NCBI GenBank assembly: GCA_023101885.1
Contig: JALPQD010000089.1
Location: 1,907,087 to 1,971,086 of the forward strand
Length of the DNA: 64,000 nt
Direction of reading: 5' to 3'
Source: Typhlomys cinereus
Taxonomy: Eukaryota; Chordata; Mammalia; Rodentia; Platacanthomyidae
A program made the translations under genes and the position numbers. The notes beneath the pieces are model-generated. The model saw only the letters and a program-made list of their open reading frames with translations. It did no database searches and was not told the DNA's origin. Below, in pieces: positions 11,171 to 22,575 of the stretch; within the stretch, counting starts at the first letter, position 1; each line of letters starts with the position of its first letter.

Positions 11171-12179
11171 ATCAAATACTGATTTTAATGGCAGATGTTC
11201 CTTTTCTATGCCCTCTAGATAAAACTCATACATGAGCTCTCCATACATGTTGTCTTTTTTTAAAATTATACTTTAGCTGATAAATTTTGTCATGTTTCTC
11301 TGACTGTGAAAGGTAAAGAACTTTCTGGAATCTTCAGATTTCTGCTGTTATGACAAATACTGATAAAGGACAGCACTGTTTTTCTGCTAGGCCTTCAGCC
11401 ATCTCCAACTTTATACTTGAAAAATTACTGTGCAGAAATTATTGACATGCCATAATCTCATGAATTAGCAAGCTTTGCCGTGTTGGTGAATTCAGCCCAA
11501 CTTCTCTGATAATTGTACCCATGGTTGAAACAGCTCCCTTTGGCTGTTATGGAAATTGACTCTCAGCAGAGGTATGTTATAATAGCTCTATTTCTTAAAT
11601 GGTTAGCAACAAGGTCAGGCTAAAGATCAGTATAAGGAAAAGAGTAGGGCTCTTTTGTGCAGCTCTCTTTTGCCATGCTGGTTCATACTTATCATTGCAA
11701 GCTAGCAGCAAGAATCACTGAGTGTTAATCTCAGCAGGGGCATCTCTTTAATTGCCCCAACTGGCCAGGAGTCCAAGATAGTAAAGTGGAGTGATTACTG
11801 ACTGCAGAGGATATTGTCTGATCTATGGTTTCTCACCTGCAGAGATCCAAGGCATTAATTGAAAGCATTTAAAGGTGATGGTTGAAAAAGGCAGCATCTC
11901 CTTGTTTCTGTGTTCTAAATTTTTATTCTGCCATTAAGAGACCTTGATGCTGTTTTCTGTGAACATAAAAGTGCCTGATCAAACACTCAGTCTGGCAAAA
12001 CTTACTCTTCTAGTGCATGTTCCAAAGTGAACAATGGTATATTTTATATTTCAAAATCATACATCAACAATGTGTCAAGCCAGTTGGATGGTTTTGGCAT
12101 GGTAGCTTTATGTCCTTCCTCTAGCCACCTAAGTTACCTGAGATTTGTGAATTGTACTTCTCAATCTATAAATTTTCTG

Positions 12180-12200
12180 TTTTCTCTCTCTCTCTCTCTG

Positions 12201-12233
<33 letters not shown>

Positions 12234-12532
12234 AACATGTGTTTGCAATTGCACAGGCTCATGTGTGCACATATAGAGGTCAGATATCTGAAGGTCAACT
12301 GCCTTGTTCAGTTATTCTCTATCTTATTTTTGAGACGCTCACTGAACCTAGCATTTAAGGATTGGCTAGCCAGCAAACTTTAATCTTCCTGTCTGTAGGT
12401 TTGCTGGGATTATAAACATTCACAGTCACCCTGTACTTTTCAAGTAGGTGCTGGGAATGCAAGAAAACTCAGGTCCTCATGTTTAGGCAGCAAGCACTTA
12501 TTTAATCAGCTAAACCTTCTCCCAAGCTGAGG
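12180..12532 (-). mobile_element. B4 SINE (ID+B1 composite)
   Basis: On the + strand the order is (CT)n, (GT)n, gaggtcagatatctgaaggt, tgagacgctcactgaacct, gctgggattataaacattc, then actcaggtcctcatg and caagcactta. That is the antisense of rodent B4 (B1-like centre with an ID-like head). The simple-repeat part is 12182-12233. Confidence 0.8.
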
Positions 12533-12533
12533 T

Positions 12534-12573
12534 TTTATAGTACTTTAAAGAACTTTATAGTACTTTAAAGAAC
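12534..12573. repeat. Perfect 20-bp tandem duplication
   Basis: tttatagtactttaaagaac occurs twice back to back. Confidence 0.95.
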
Positions 12574-13094
12574 AAAAATAGAGTAAACCATGTATCAGAG
12601 AGATGAGAATGTATGTTCTGAAACTCAGTTTATGGAGGGGATCAGACAGAGTGAGGAAATCCTCAGGGATAGTTATTGCTTTCCAATATAATTAGCAAAC
12701 ACTTCTCAAATTGGCCTTATATTTAAAGAAAATTGAGTTTCTGGCAACTATGCAAAGTCAGTAGAAATGAACAAATTGTAAAATACAGAAATGAATGCCT
12801 TCCAATGAAGTCATATAACTTGGGAGGCAGTGTAATTCCAACAGACACTTATGGATCTTGTTGAACATTCCTGAGAGATGTTTAATAAATATTTTCAGAA
12901 TAAATTAATAAGTGACACTTGCAATGATCTAAGGCATCGATCAGAAGTATTTAGAGGCTACAGGAAAAGCATCTACTTTTATTCACATACTCAACTTGGT
13001 TCAGTCCTTCAAAAATTCACACAGAAAATGTTATGCTTACATTAGAAGACAATTGACTCCGAAAGAGATCTTTACATACAAACATGTTATGAGT

Positions 13095-13260
13095 CATTCA
13101 TTCTTTCTTTTGATTCTCACACTGGTGATGAAAGTCTAGTTCTTGCTTCTACTCCACAGACAGACAAGCTGTACCCAAAGTCACATAGCTGGCACACAGA
13201 AGAGCAGAAATCTAAGTATATCTGGCTCCAAAGCTCCACAGTTTATTTTACCACATCAGA
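13095..13260 (-). mobile_element. MIR SINE fragment
   Basis: Antisense MIR: acccaaagtcacatagctgg followed by ctggctccaaagctcc. Confidence 0.6.
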
Positions 13261-13867
13261 TTAGTATTTTTAGATAAGTATTTAGGAAAGATTTTAGCTG
13301 AAGAAATGTCAACCTCTCCACTCTTGGGTTGAAATAATTTTTCTGGATTCAGCATCAGTTTGAGTAATAAGCAACACCTGTCTTTTCTGAAAAGAGCAAC
13401 AGTTTCATGAGGGGTAGATTACTAGGAGGTGGAGAAAGTCTGAGTGTCAGTCTCTGAGACAATGATTGACCTTAGGAGACAGAATCATCACCTTTGTAGC
13501 AATACCAAGCAATAAGCAGAATACTGCCACCTGTGACCTAGGTGACTTCTTTTAATTAAGCAGAGTTGCCACAAGGTCAAAGGGACAGATGAGACTTTTG
13601 GAATTAGCTTTGAGAAACAGCTGCAATGTGCTATTCTGTATAGAGAAATTCTGGTGAGAAGGAAAAAGGAGCTGACCATAATTTGAAAAGAGATAATGAA
13701 CATATACTGGAACACAGAGAGCAAGGGACACAGAGAAAGATGTCCTTAACATGGAAACATAAGAAGGGATTTGGAAATGGCTGTACAATTGCCATATTTG
13801 GAAATCTGATAATTTAGGGTCAATGGATAGTCGAGGTAACATTCATGTGTAATACTACTGATGATTG

Positions 13868-13970
13868 GTGCCAAAACTTAAAGCTGCGCTCCATGAAGGC
13901 AGAAACTATGTCTATATTCTCTGATGTTTGAATTATTTAATTCATTTTTGTGAATAAATATCTCCAAACC
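13868..13970 (+). mobile_element. L2 LINE 3' end
   Basis: ctccatgaaggcagaaacta followed by tttttgtgaataaatat matches the terminal part of L2. Confidence 0.6.
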
Positions 13971-14479
13971 TAATTCATTTTTGCCTTGCTATGAAAATCT
14001 GTATTTCTGTCATTTAGTCTCAAATCTTGGTTCTATTATTTAGTTTATTTGAAACTTGTTCTTAGATTCCTCATTTATGAAATAAAGATATAGAGCGAAC
14101 AACTTGAATCTTTGAGAATCATTTACAGTATGCTAGGACAAATAGTTAACACCCAATAAAATATCTGTTATAGGAAATATATTTTTCCTTTATCCTCAAA
14201 TTCTGTTCATGGATCTCAGTTCTTGGAAGTCTTTCTGATATAACAGTCACTTCCATGGATTACTGTATTCTCTTTTCTTTTTTCATTTCCTCCTAATTAA
14301 TTTTCTCTCCTAATTTTACTTTCTAGTGTTGCTATGAACATATTACACTAATATTGATCTGTATGAAATATGGTGCTTTTTACATGAAGCTGGATTTTTT
14401 GAACAGTTGGACTAAAATGATATTGTATAGAAATATGAACCTATCATGTCAGATTAGAATGATTCTAAGCAGGGGCATT

Positions 14480-14650
14480 GACTTTTTCTGTTTTGTTTGT
14501 TTAAAATAATGTTACATGTATTTATCTATGTTTCCTGTCTCTGTTTGGGACAAGGGGGCTGTTTTGGGGAGTCATTTCTCTCTTTCTACCATGTGATTTC
14601 TGGGGACTGAACTGAAGTCAGATTTATTCACTGAGCTTCTTGCTGGTTCA
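14480..14650 (-). mobile_element. B3 SINE
   Basis: gtcatttctctctttctacc, then catgtgatttctggggactg, gaactgaagtcagatt and cactgagcttcttgctgg form the antisense of rodent B3. Confidence 0.75.
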
Positions 14651-15169
14651 GGACTGATTTCATAAGGAAGCTTTTAGGTGGTTCTAGTTTCTAGGTAACA
14701 AGACATTTTGTTGTTATTCTGTTCTGATCCCTGAAGAAATATGACTTTTGTTTTCACTGCGGTTTCCTTTAATGCCTTTTCTGGCTTACAAGGACCTCCT
14801 TGACTTAATTACTATTTCTGAAAACTCACAGCTCATCATCTAGAGTCCCAGGCTATGAGGCTATAGACTTCTCTCATAAACAGGTGTCAATGAAGCTTCT
14901 GGAATGCGTTGAACTGTGCTGAACCTGGGAGCTCTGACTGATATAGTTCAACATGAAGTTACAGCAGATTGGTGGTCCCTCATTCATCAATTGAGTATAG
15001 GGACTTCTGTGATCCAAATTACCTCTTTTTAGTTTTCTTCCTTACATTGCCATATTTTTGGTTTATTTCTTCAATTTTGGGAAGGGTTCCAATAGCCCTT
15101 CATGTTGTCCAATTGATATCTTTGCATCTAAAAGTCCTGACAACACCTCTGCTCGACTTCCTTTCCAGG
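14651..15169. other. Unique sequence
   Basis: No repeat or gene recognised. Confidence 0.4.
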
Positions 15170-15410
15170 TCCTTTCCATGTGCTGGAACATCTTTTCCTT
15201 CCCTCTCTCCATCCTAATGTCCTACTACCATTCAAATCCTGTTTCTTATTATGTTTATATAATAAGATTCTCTTACCATATATTGCAGAACAATTAAATA
15301 ATTATCTACCAATCATTAAATTATGATCCTGACTACCGTCATCCCGTAGAGTGTAGGAACAAGAGTTTCCTCCTTATGTTTGCATTTGCAGCAGCTAGCA
15401 CATAAGTTGC
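15170..15410 (+). mobile_element. L2 LINE 3' fragment
   Basis: cccgtagagtgtaggaacaa and gcagcagctagcacataag match the end of L2. The CT-rich text before it fits the upstream part. Confidence 0.55.
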
Positions 15411-15909
15411 AAGTTGATGCATCAGAGCGCTTACAAGGGTGTCTATTATCTGTCACAAAATAAGTGCTCTGTGTGTGTATCAGCACTAATTTTTGCTATC
15501 TCTGAAGTTCTTGCTTTCCTTTTATTGGAAGAAATAAAGAGTCAATCCTGTACTGCCCATCTCATTAAAGCTCTATTGCCTTTTATAATTCTGTTTTTAA
15601 GTTTCTTATCTTTATTGATATTTCTTAAGAAATTTATTTTAAACGTCCATGTCAATCCAGATTCCCTCAATTCAAAGTTAAGGGAAAAGAGAAGCTGGCT
15701 AATTATGAGGTCAACTTTTCCCTTTCTCTTCTGAAATATTGTGTACTGAGGTGTTGTGATATCATCTCCAGGTATCAATAGCCATTTTTTCTTTTGTTAG
15801 ATTTCATAATTGATTCTCTGCTTTTCTTTCTGGGTTCTGGATGAACTAAGAAGCAGGAAAATTAACATGTTAATTGGCTGTAATGGTCAGGCTGACCCAT
15901 TTTTTTTTA
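15411..15909. other. Unique sequence
   Basis: A 106-codon open frame (15414-15734 +) is hydrophobic because the DNA is T-rich. It has no family signature and is opposed by another frame on the minus strand. Confidence 0.4.
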
Positions 15910-15984
15910 ATCCCAAATTCTTTTTTTTTAATTTTTTTATTATTTATTCAATTGTGCGTGTATGCACATGTGTGTGTATATATA

Positions 15985-16030
<46 letters not shown>

Positions 16031-16253
16031 ACTACGGGCAAATTTGGGAACCATCATGGACGCCTCCACCTCCTCCTTGTTTACTCTGTCCCGGGGTTCA
16101 CAGGCTCCGCTCTACCAGGACCAGAAACGCAGGCCGCCCCTGCTTCCGCCCGGCGTCTATACGTGGGGTCTAGGATCCGAACTCAGGACTTTCCTCTGCA
16201 AGGCAGAGGCTTAACCCCTGAGCCACCTCTCCAGCCCCTTGATCCCAAATTCT
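15910..16253 (-). mobile_element. Young tRNA-derived SINE with TSD
   Basis: The body is about 15922-16238. Flanking 12-bp repeats atcccaaattct lie at 15910-15921 and 16242-16253. A (TG)n run at about 15989-16027 sits between body and tail. Confidence 0.9.
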
Positions 16254-17146
16254 AAATGTTGGAAAGTTCATTCAAAGGAGAGTATTCATCCTCAGAGGAA
16301 TCACACATACTCAGCAACCATCCCCTACTGCTTTTACTGAAGAAGTAGGGAAAAAAGGGGGCCAAGTTTCTAGAGACCAAATTCCTATTGGTAATTTACT
16401 ATTCTGCAATGTCTCTGAATCCCAAAGCCAATCTTCCTCTCTAGGAAGGAGTGAGCAATGGGGAAATGGCCTAGAATTGTTGAAATACGGAAAATAATTG
16501 TAATGTTGTTGCTTCAAATGCCAGCTATCTAGTAAATTTCAAATAGGTGTCAAGTGATTTCTAGAAACAAATAGTGCTTGGAAGTTGAAACTACGGGAAC
16601 TAGGAAGAACAATTTTTTTAATGTTAATTAATTTTTAATTAGGACAAAGAAAATAGTCCGGGAGCTAGAAAATCTGTGGTCTGTAATAGGAAAGCTGTTT
16701 CCCTGAGACCTTTGGGGTTTAATCATGAATTTCACTTGTAGAATGTTGGGCTTTGTTAAAGACATCTTGACGTCTCTGGGAAATCTTTGATCTGGGGAAC
16801 TTTACTAGAACCTTTAACAAACAAATCCTGTCTCATAAGAGTAGTGCTGTACTTGTATTTTCCCTTTGCTGATGTCACTTAGGTTTCTATCCTGCTAATG
16901 AGAATGAAAAACTAGTTTCATTAAGAGAGTAAAATCCAAGTGGTGTTTTTTGAGGCAGATGACATAATATCGGAAGTCTTTTGAGAATCTGTGAATATGC
17001 ATTAGTCTATGTATTTGAGTATGTATTCATATTTATAGCTACTTATGCATATATAATATAATAGTATATATGTGAGTGTCTTAATTCAGGAACAGTTAGT
17101 CCATAGGTATTTACAGATTGAGCCTCATAAACTTCACAGAGAGGAA
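16254..17146. other. Unique AT-rich sequence
   Basis: No gene or repeat recognised. Confidence 0.4.
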
Positions 17147-17457
17147 AACGTGGCTGGAGAGATGGTTCAGGTGTTAAGACTCTGCCTCAAAAAAAGAAAG
17201 ACCTGAGTTTGTGTCCCACATTCCACATAAAAATGTCAGGCAGAAATGGTGACAGCCTGTGCTTCCAGCTCTGAAAGGCAAAGCCTTGGAAATTCCACAA
17301 CTTAGAACAAAGAAGGTAGAAGCAATCCAGGATGATTCCTGAAATCACTTATGGTCCTCTACAGGAGCATACAGTGCAGGTCACTGCCATTTCTACCAGG
17401 TATTTTCACATGGCATCCAATATCTGAACTGAAGTCCTTCTGAGCCATCTCTCCAGC
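17147..17457. mobile_element. Composite of two old SINE copies in inverted orientation
   Basis: 17147-17380 reads as the older SINE on the + strand (tggctggagagatggttcag head). About 17380-17457 reads as the head of another copy on the minus strand and ends gagccatctctccagcgc. The two heads face outward, so the unit has partial palindromic ends. Confidence 0.6.
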
Positions 17458-18280
17458 GCATTCAATAGTGATCTTATGGCAACTGGTTCCCAGAACATAA
17501 ACCTCCTTCCTAGACTGCCATCTTGTTCCTTTTACTGTAGGGCCTCTGTGTGATCTTCTGAAACACTGATGCTTTCAGTATCCAATATAGTGCTACTCTA
17601 AGTACGTCTCTGACAAGTGCTTGCCTTCATAAACTGCAAGGCATGCAGTAATGAGATTCATGGCCAAAGGCTGGGGACATGAAGTCCACTATAATAATGG
17701 CAAACCATTACTATTAAATACTTGCTTGGAAGAGGTTATGAGTTCATTAATGTTCTCTAAGATAATTAAGTTAAAACATGAAAGTAATAATTTAAAAAAT
17801 CTCTATCATTTAGCAGAATACTGTGTTCTATATTGGAACAAAAGAGGAATGCTGTGGTCCTAGGCATTTTAAAGATAAAATACAAATATTGGTACAAATA
17901 TTTCTTTGTGTTATAAGTCTTCAAACTTGCTAGAAGCACATTGATCACACTCTTGTGGTACTAGGGGTGTTGGTGATATATTAGAACTTTGTTTTGGTAT
18001 TGATCAAAGCTCAGCTCAGAAGCTGAGTTGTGTTAGACTCTTAAAGTTGTTTTCTCATTTGTAAATGGAGACAACATCAATGGTGTAGCTAATATTGAGA
18101 TTAGTGACAGAGTGTGGACAAATCAAAGCATTTGCTCAATCCATACTGTTCTGTTTTGTTGTTTGTATTATTGTAGTATTGCCACAAGAGGCAGTGGATG
18201 AAGAATCTAAAGTTATGTGTGAGCTTGTTACAAAACCACCACTTGTGTGTTCTGTTGCTTCTGGTAGACACATTGATATC
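17458..18280. other. Unique sequence
   Basis: A weak MIR trace lies at about 17990-18130 (+). Nothing else is seen. Confidence 0.35.
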
Positions 18281-18640
18281 TGTTCTAGGACTTCTCTATT
18301 GTTGTGATAAAATACTCTGACCCTAGAAACTTTAGGTTTATTGCTTGCCTTATGGTTCCAATGGATACACACAGTCCACCATGGCAGGGAATTGTGGTGG
18401 CAGAAGCGTAAGCCCTATGGTCATCTTGCAGCAATTCTGAGGAAGCAGAGAGGGTGAGAAAGGAATGGGGCCTGATTATCCACTGTCATCCCAGTGGAGT
18501 ATTTCCTTTAGTCAGACTCCTGTTATACAGCATTATACAGGTTTCATACCCTTTCCAAACAGTGACACCAACTGAGGATGAATAATTCAAGAATATGATC
18601 CTGTGTGTGACAGTTCACCTTCAAACAATAAAAGCATTTC
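18281..18640 (-). mobile_element. MaLR-like LTR
   Basis: It begins tgttctaggacttctctatt, then gttgtgataaaatactctg and ggtttattgcttgccttatg. This is the antisense end typical of rodent ORR1/MT-type LTRs. The right end is diffuse. Confidence 0.65.
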
Positions 18641-19616
18641 ATCATAAGAGTCCTACTCGTTCAGCTCCCTAAGCCTGGAGAGGCCTTGTGGGCAGTACAT
18701 CCCTGAGGTTACTCTTTCTTCTCGTGATTGATTTACTTATGCATTAAAACTGCAAGTAACAGGAGTAACTTCCTGATTTTAATTTCAAAAATAATCGGAA
18801 TGCATCCCTTGTGTTCTAAAAATTTCACTTCTTCCATTCCATTTTCCAAAAGATTGCCATGTTGCTCTACTTGAAGACAAAGAATGCTGGGAAGCAATCT
18901 CTGTACCTTGCATCACTCATGCTTGCACACTATTAGAATAAGTGAGACTCTGAAAGGAGAGAGGAACTGATGACTAGACTGTCAGAAATGAAAGCTGTAT
19001 CACAACTGAAAATGAATGAGTGCCAATAAAGCATGGGTATCTTGAACACAATCACTGTTCATCAATTTTCTTCCTAGTGCACAGTTTTAACATCTGGTTA
19101 GTGTGTTTCTGAATTCCTCCCACCCCTCCATTATCTTCTCTAGCCACTCTCCTCTTTGCATTAGCCTCCTTGTCATTTGAAATCACATCAAACATGATCA
19201 AGCTCCCACCTCTGGAGCTTCACCAATGTTACTGATCTTGACTGAATATTTTTCCCACTTGTGACCGACAGTCACAGGTTTATTATTCAATTTGTTGACC
19301 ATTAGCATAAATATATTTTTCAAGAGCTCTTCTCTGGTCCCACACACTTGTTATATCCCTCAGTTATTTTTGCCATCATGTGTATCACAGTCAGGTGTAC
19401 TACATAATTCTTTCAGGTTATGCTGGTAAAATCAGAGAATTTTTTTTCTATTTTTTTAATCACTAATGCCCCAACAATCATTGCACACTCCAGGTATTTA
19501 AATCTTTTTAAATGGCTGACATCTCTTGCTTCTGTATAATGTTTTGTCTTGTTAACAGGAAAGTTACCGTCACTAATCTAACAATCAAATGTAAAATATA
19601 AAAAAATCCAAAATAG
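18641..19616. other. Unique sequence
   Basis: No gene, RNA or repeat recognised. Confidence 0.4.
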
Positions 19617-19866
19617 AGGGCTAAGAGATGGCTCAGGGATTAAGATTCTGTCTCACAAGTACAAGGTCCTGGGTTTGGATTCCAGATCCCATGTCCCATG
19701 TAAAAACGCCAGTTGGAAACAGTGGCGGCCTGCACATCCGGCCGTGGTGGGTTGGGCCTGGGAAATTCCAGAGCAAAGTAAGAAGGAGGTAGGAGAGATC
19801 CAGTATTATTCCTGAAGTCACTCTTCATCCTCCACAGGAACACACAGTGAGCGTGCACATGCGCGT

Positions 19867-19909
<43 letters not shown>

Positions 19910-19935
19910 AAATAAATAAATGAATAAAATATTTT
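19617..19935 (+). mobile_element. Older subfamily SINE with (CA)n
   Basis: Head gggctaagagatggctcagg, B-box-like gggtttggattccagatccc, body shared with the young family but diverged, a (CA)n run at 19869-19915, then AATAAAT tail text. Confidence 0.8.
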
Positions 19936-20524
19936 TAAAAGTCCCCCCAAAATTGACAACTACATGTTGGAGGATGGAAGATGATAAGCATTATTACTAA
20001 ATGATGGCAATGATTTGTTTCTCAAACTCACAGATGAAGTGTTACTTGGGTGGATCTCATGGAAAGTCACCAGGGAATGTTTTGGCAGTTTCAGTTGTCC
20101 AGTCATTCAGTTGCACCCTGTGTGCAACTCAGTAAAGCCATGCTGCATTGCAAACCATTCCAGTTTTGTCTTATCATGAAGGTCATTTAGCAACTGGGGC
20201 ATTTTGGTCACAACTAGTTCTCTTTGCAGAAATGGTATTTGGAAAGCTAATCTTTTTCTATCTGATTATTCAAGAATACATTTGGAATGCAGGGAACGTT
20301 GTAGGAAACCTATGTTTAAAACTCAGCTGCATGAGGAAGAAACAATGGCGGCACATACAATAGCCAGATAGGACAGAAATAGCCAGAAGAACCCACTTAG
20401 CAACTTCTTTAGCAAACCCTCTTCACCTCAGCTAATGGACAAAGACCAGGGTGCTATACAAAGTTTACCCAAGGAAAAGAACTGTGGGAGAGGAATTTGG
20501 GATCTGAAGACACAGAGACAAATA

Positions 20525-20690
20525 TTTATCATGAGTATTTTCTGTTGGGTTCTGGACAAAGCCCTTCATACCAAATAGGCATTTCTCTCTTCATTTAGTA
20601 CACTCAGAATGAGAGCTTGAATGCTGTAATAAGCCGGTGCGGGGCAGAGTTGAACTCTTGCCGACATCTGCCTCAGTGAGAATCCCATTA
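20525..20690 (-). mobile_element. MIR SINE fragment
   Basis: Diverged antisense MIR ending gcagagttgaactcttgcc. Confidence 0.4.
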
Positions 20691-21379
20691 GTTCTACTCA
20701 GCCTCCTGAAGGATACAAATTTTTATTTTAATTGCTGCTTGGTTATTAAATAATGCATCTAAAATAACAACTCAAAAATTTGGCCTCCCAGTTTAGTATA
20801 TTTCTCACCAGAATTAATTTTTTTTCTGTAGAAACACAAAATAATATGAAAAAATAAACTCATTAAATCCTTCTTCAGTTGATATTATGTTCTCCACTAT
20901 TGCTTCTTTCAATTATTGTTTGAAAATATATTATGTGATGCTCACACATGCCTGATATATTCTCTGCCTCTGAATCACATCTCCAGACCTTGTTGCTTAA
21001 GAAAAGGGTGTGGTCTCATGTTTATCCATTAGTGTGTTTCTAATATCCATGCTTATTTTATTTCTATTTGCCTAAGATTAGACATGAATATCACATCTAT
21101 ATCTACATGTAACAGTTCAACCATGATGTATTTTCTCTTATAAGATACAGCAGCTTTCAATGCTGTTTAGAAATATCTTGAAAGCCTAATGTTTCCATTT
21201 TGTAATGTTGATTGCTTACCTCCCTGGAGAAAATGGTGTCAAAATTTGGAAACACACTTGTGTGGTCTCTGTAAGTAGTTCCATAAATTGTGAATAAGAA
21301 TTTAAATAGTTAGTTTTAATGAAATAGCTTACACTAATGGAGAGATAAATATGTATGAATCACAAACATGTCTTTGAAA

Positions 21380-21550
21380 ATATGTATTAACCCATCTGCT
21401 CTGCTTATAACCATACTAGGCAAAAATTATCATTCCTCTATTGCATAAGTGAGGGCATAGTGAAGTAGAAAAAAATCCTTTAAGAGCTGTTGAGTGGCAG
21501 GGCCAGGAGCCCAACCCTGGCCACTTTGTTTTAGAATCAAGCCCCTAATC
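21380..21550 (-). mobile_element. MIR SINE fragment
   Basis: Antisense MIR order: attattcctctattgcataag-like text, then tggcagggccaggagcccaa. Confidence 0.5.
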
Positions 21551-21744
21551 AAGTATACTATCTCTTAAGGCAATACCACACTTTGTATAAATCCTCACTA
21601 ACCTTCCTATGATAGCAGAAATGAGTAGAGATAAATTGAGTAATAGAATGAAAGAGACTTTGGAACTATTGAATGGTGCATGTATGATATTTAATAAGAA
21701 TTTAATAAGCAAAAGAGTGATAACAGACCCAAATGTACCTATCG

Positions 21745-21880
21745 TTAACATTTTTCTTTTTTTAATTTTACCTAGTTATACAAGCTCAGTGAGTCGGTAT
21801 CCTCGATCCCTTCCTTAGCCCTTCCTCTTGTCTCTCCTTTATCACCTGCCGACCCCCCATCCCTAACCTTTTTCTAAGTA
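21745..21880 (-). mobile_element. Possible short L1 3' end
   Basis: attttacctagttatacaag, then ggtatcctcgatcccttcct resembles the antisense L1 end seen at 33715-33790. No target duplication was found. Confidence 0.4.
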
Positions 21881-21973
21881 CCTGAACTTGAACATTGTAT
21901 TCAATATCTTGGAATCTCACAGTCTTCATGTGTAAAGAGGGGTAGGAAAATAAACCATTCCTCATACTTCAAT

Positions 21974-22306
21974 AAGAATTCCTTTAGAGGGCTGGAGAGG
22001 TGGCTCAGGGATTAAGCCTCTGCCTTGCAGGCGGAGGGTCCTGAGTTCGGATCCCAGATCCCACGTATAGACGCCAGGCAGAAGCGGGGGTGGCCTGCGC
22101 TTCTGGTCCTGGTAGGGTGGAGCCTGTGAATCCCGAGGCAGAAGGAGGTGGAGGTGTCCATGGTGGTTCGCGAATTCGTCCGTGGTTCTACATATACACA
22201 GACCCACACACACACAGACACACGCGCGCGCACATACACACGCACATGTGCACAGTTGAATAAATAATAATAATAATAAATTTAAAAAAAAAGAATTCCT
22301 TTAGAG
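21974..22306 (+). mobile_element. Young tRNA-derived SINE with TSD
   Basis: The body is 21990-22290 between 16-bp repeats aagaattcctttagag at 21974-21989 and 22291-22306. It is the only young copy on the + strand, so it shows the parts in order: GGGCTGGAGAGGTGGCTCAG head, gagttcggatccc B box, CpG-rich body, CA/CG tract and an (AAT)n A-rich tail. Confidence 0.92.
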
Positions 22307-22404
22307 AGTAACATATTTTATGAATTTTTGTTAAAGTATTATTTTATTAAAATAATGTAACTTGCATAAAATGGTAGCATTCTTGCCAATACAAGTAATA
22401 AATG

Positions 22405-22575
22405 ATGTTTTAGGGCTTTGGTTCAATTAATGCTAAAGTATTTGCCTAGCCAGTGCAAGGCCCAAGGTTTATTCCCTTATTTCAGGATAAAAGAAAAATA
22501 AGCTGGGATGTGGGAGCTTGGTGATAATGTGCTAGTTTTACTCCCCACCACTGAAGAGAGAGAAAAAAATGAGAG
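22405..22575 (+). mobile_element. ID-like SINE, possibly ID-B1 composite
   Basis: tttgcctagccagtgcaagg, cccaaggtttattccc and an A/G-rich end follow the ID order. Confidence 0.6.

Larger units (their letters stand above)
10286..12180. other. Unique sequence with old MIR traces
   Basis: No gene seen. MIR-like pieces occur at 10660-10800 and 10980-11170; the rest shows nothing recognisable. Confidence 0.4.
12574..14479. other. Unique sequence with MIR and L2 traces
   Basis: No gene seen. The open frames at 13488-13842 on the minus strand overlap each other in different frames and match nothing. Confidence 0.4.
19936..21744. other. Unique sequence with two MIR traces
   Basis: No gene is seen outside the MIRs at 20525-20690 and 21380-21550. 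Confidence 0.4.

Noticed and set aside
15810..16214. 134-codon + frame rich in Cys and Val
   Set aside because: It is the translation of T-rich DNA, a (TG)n tract and the antisense of a SINE.
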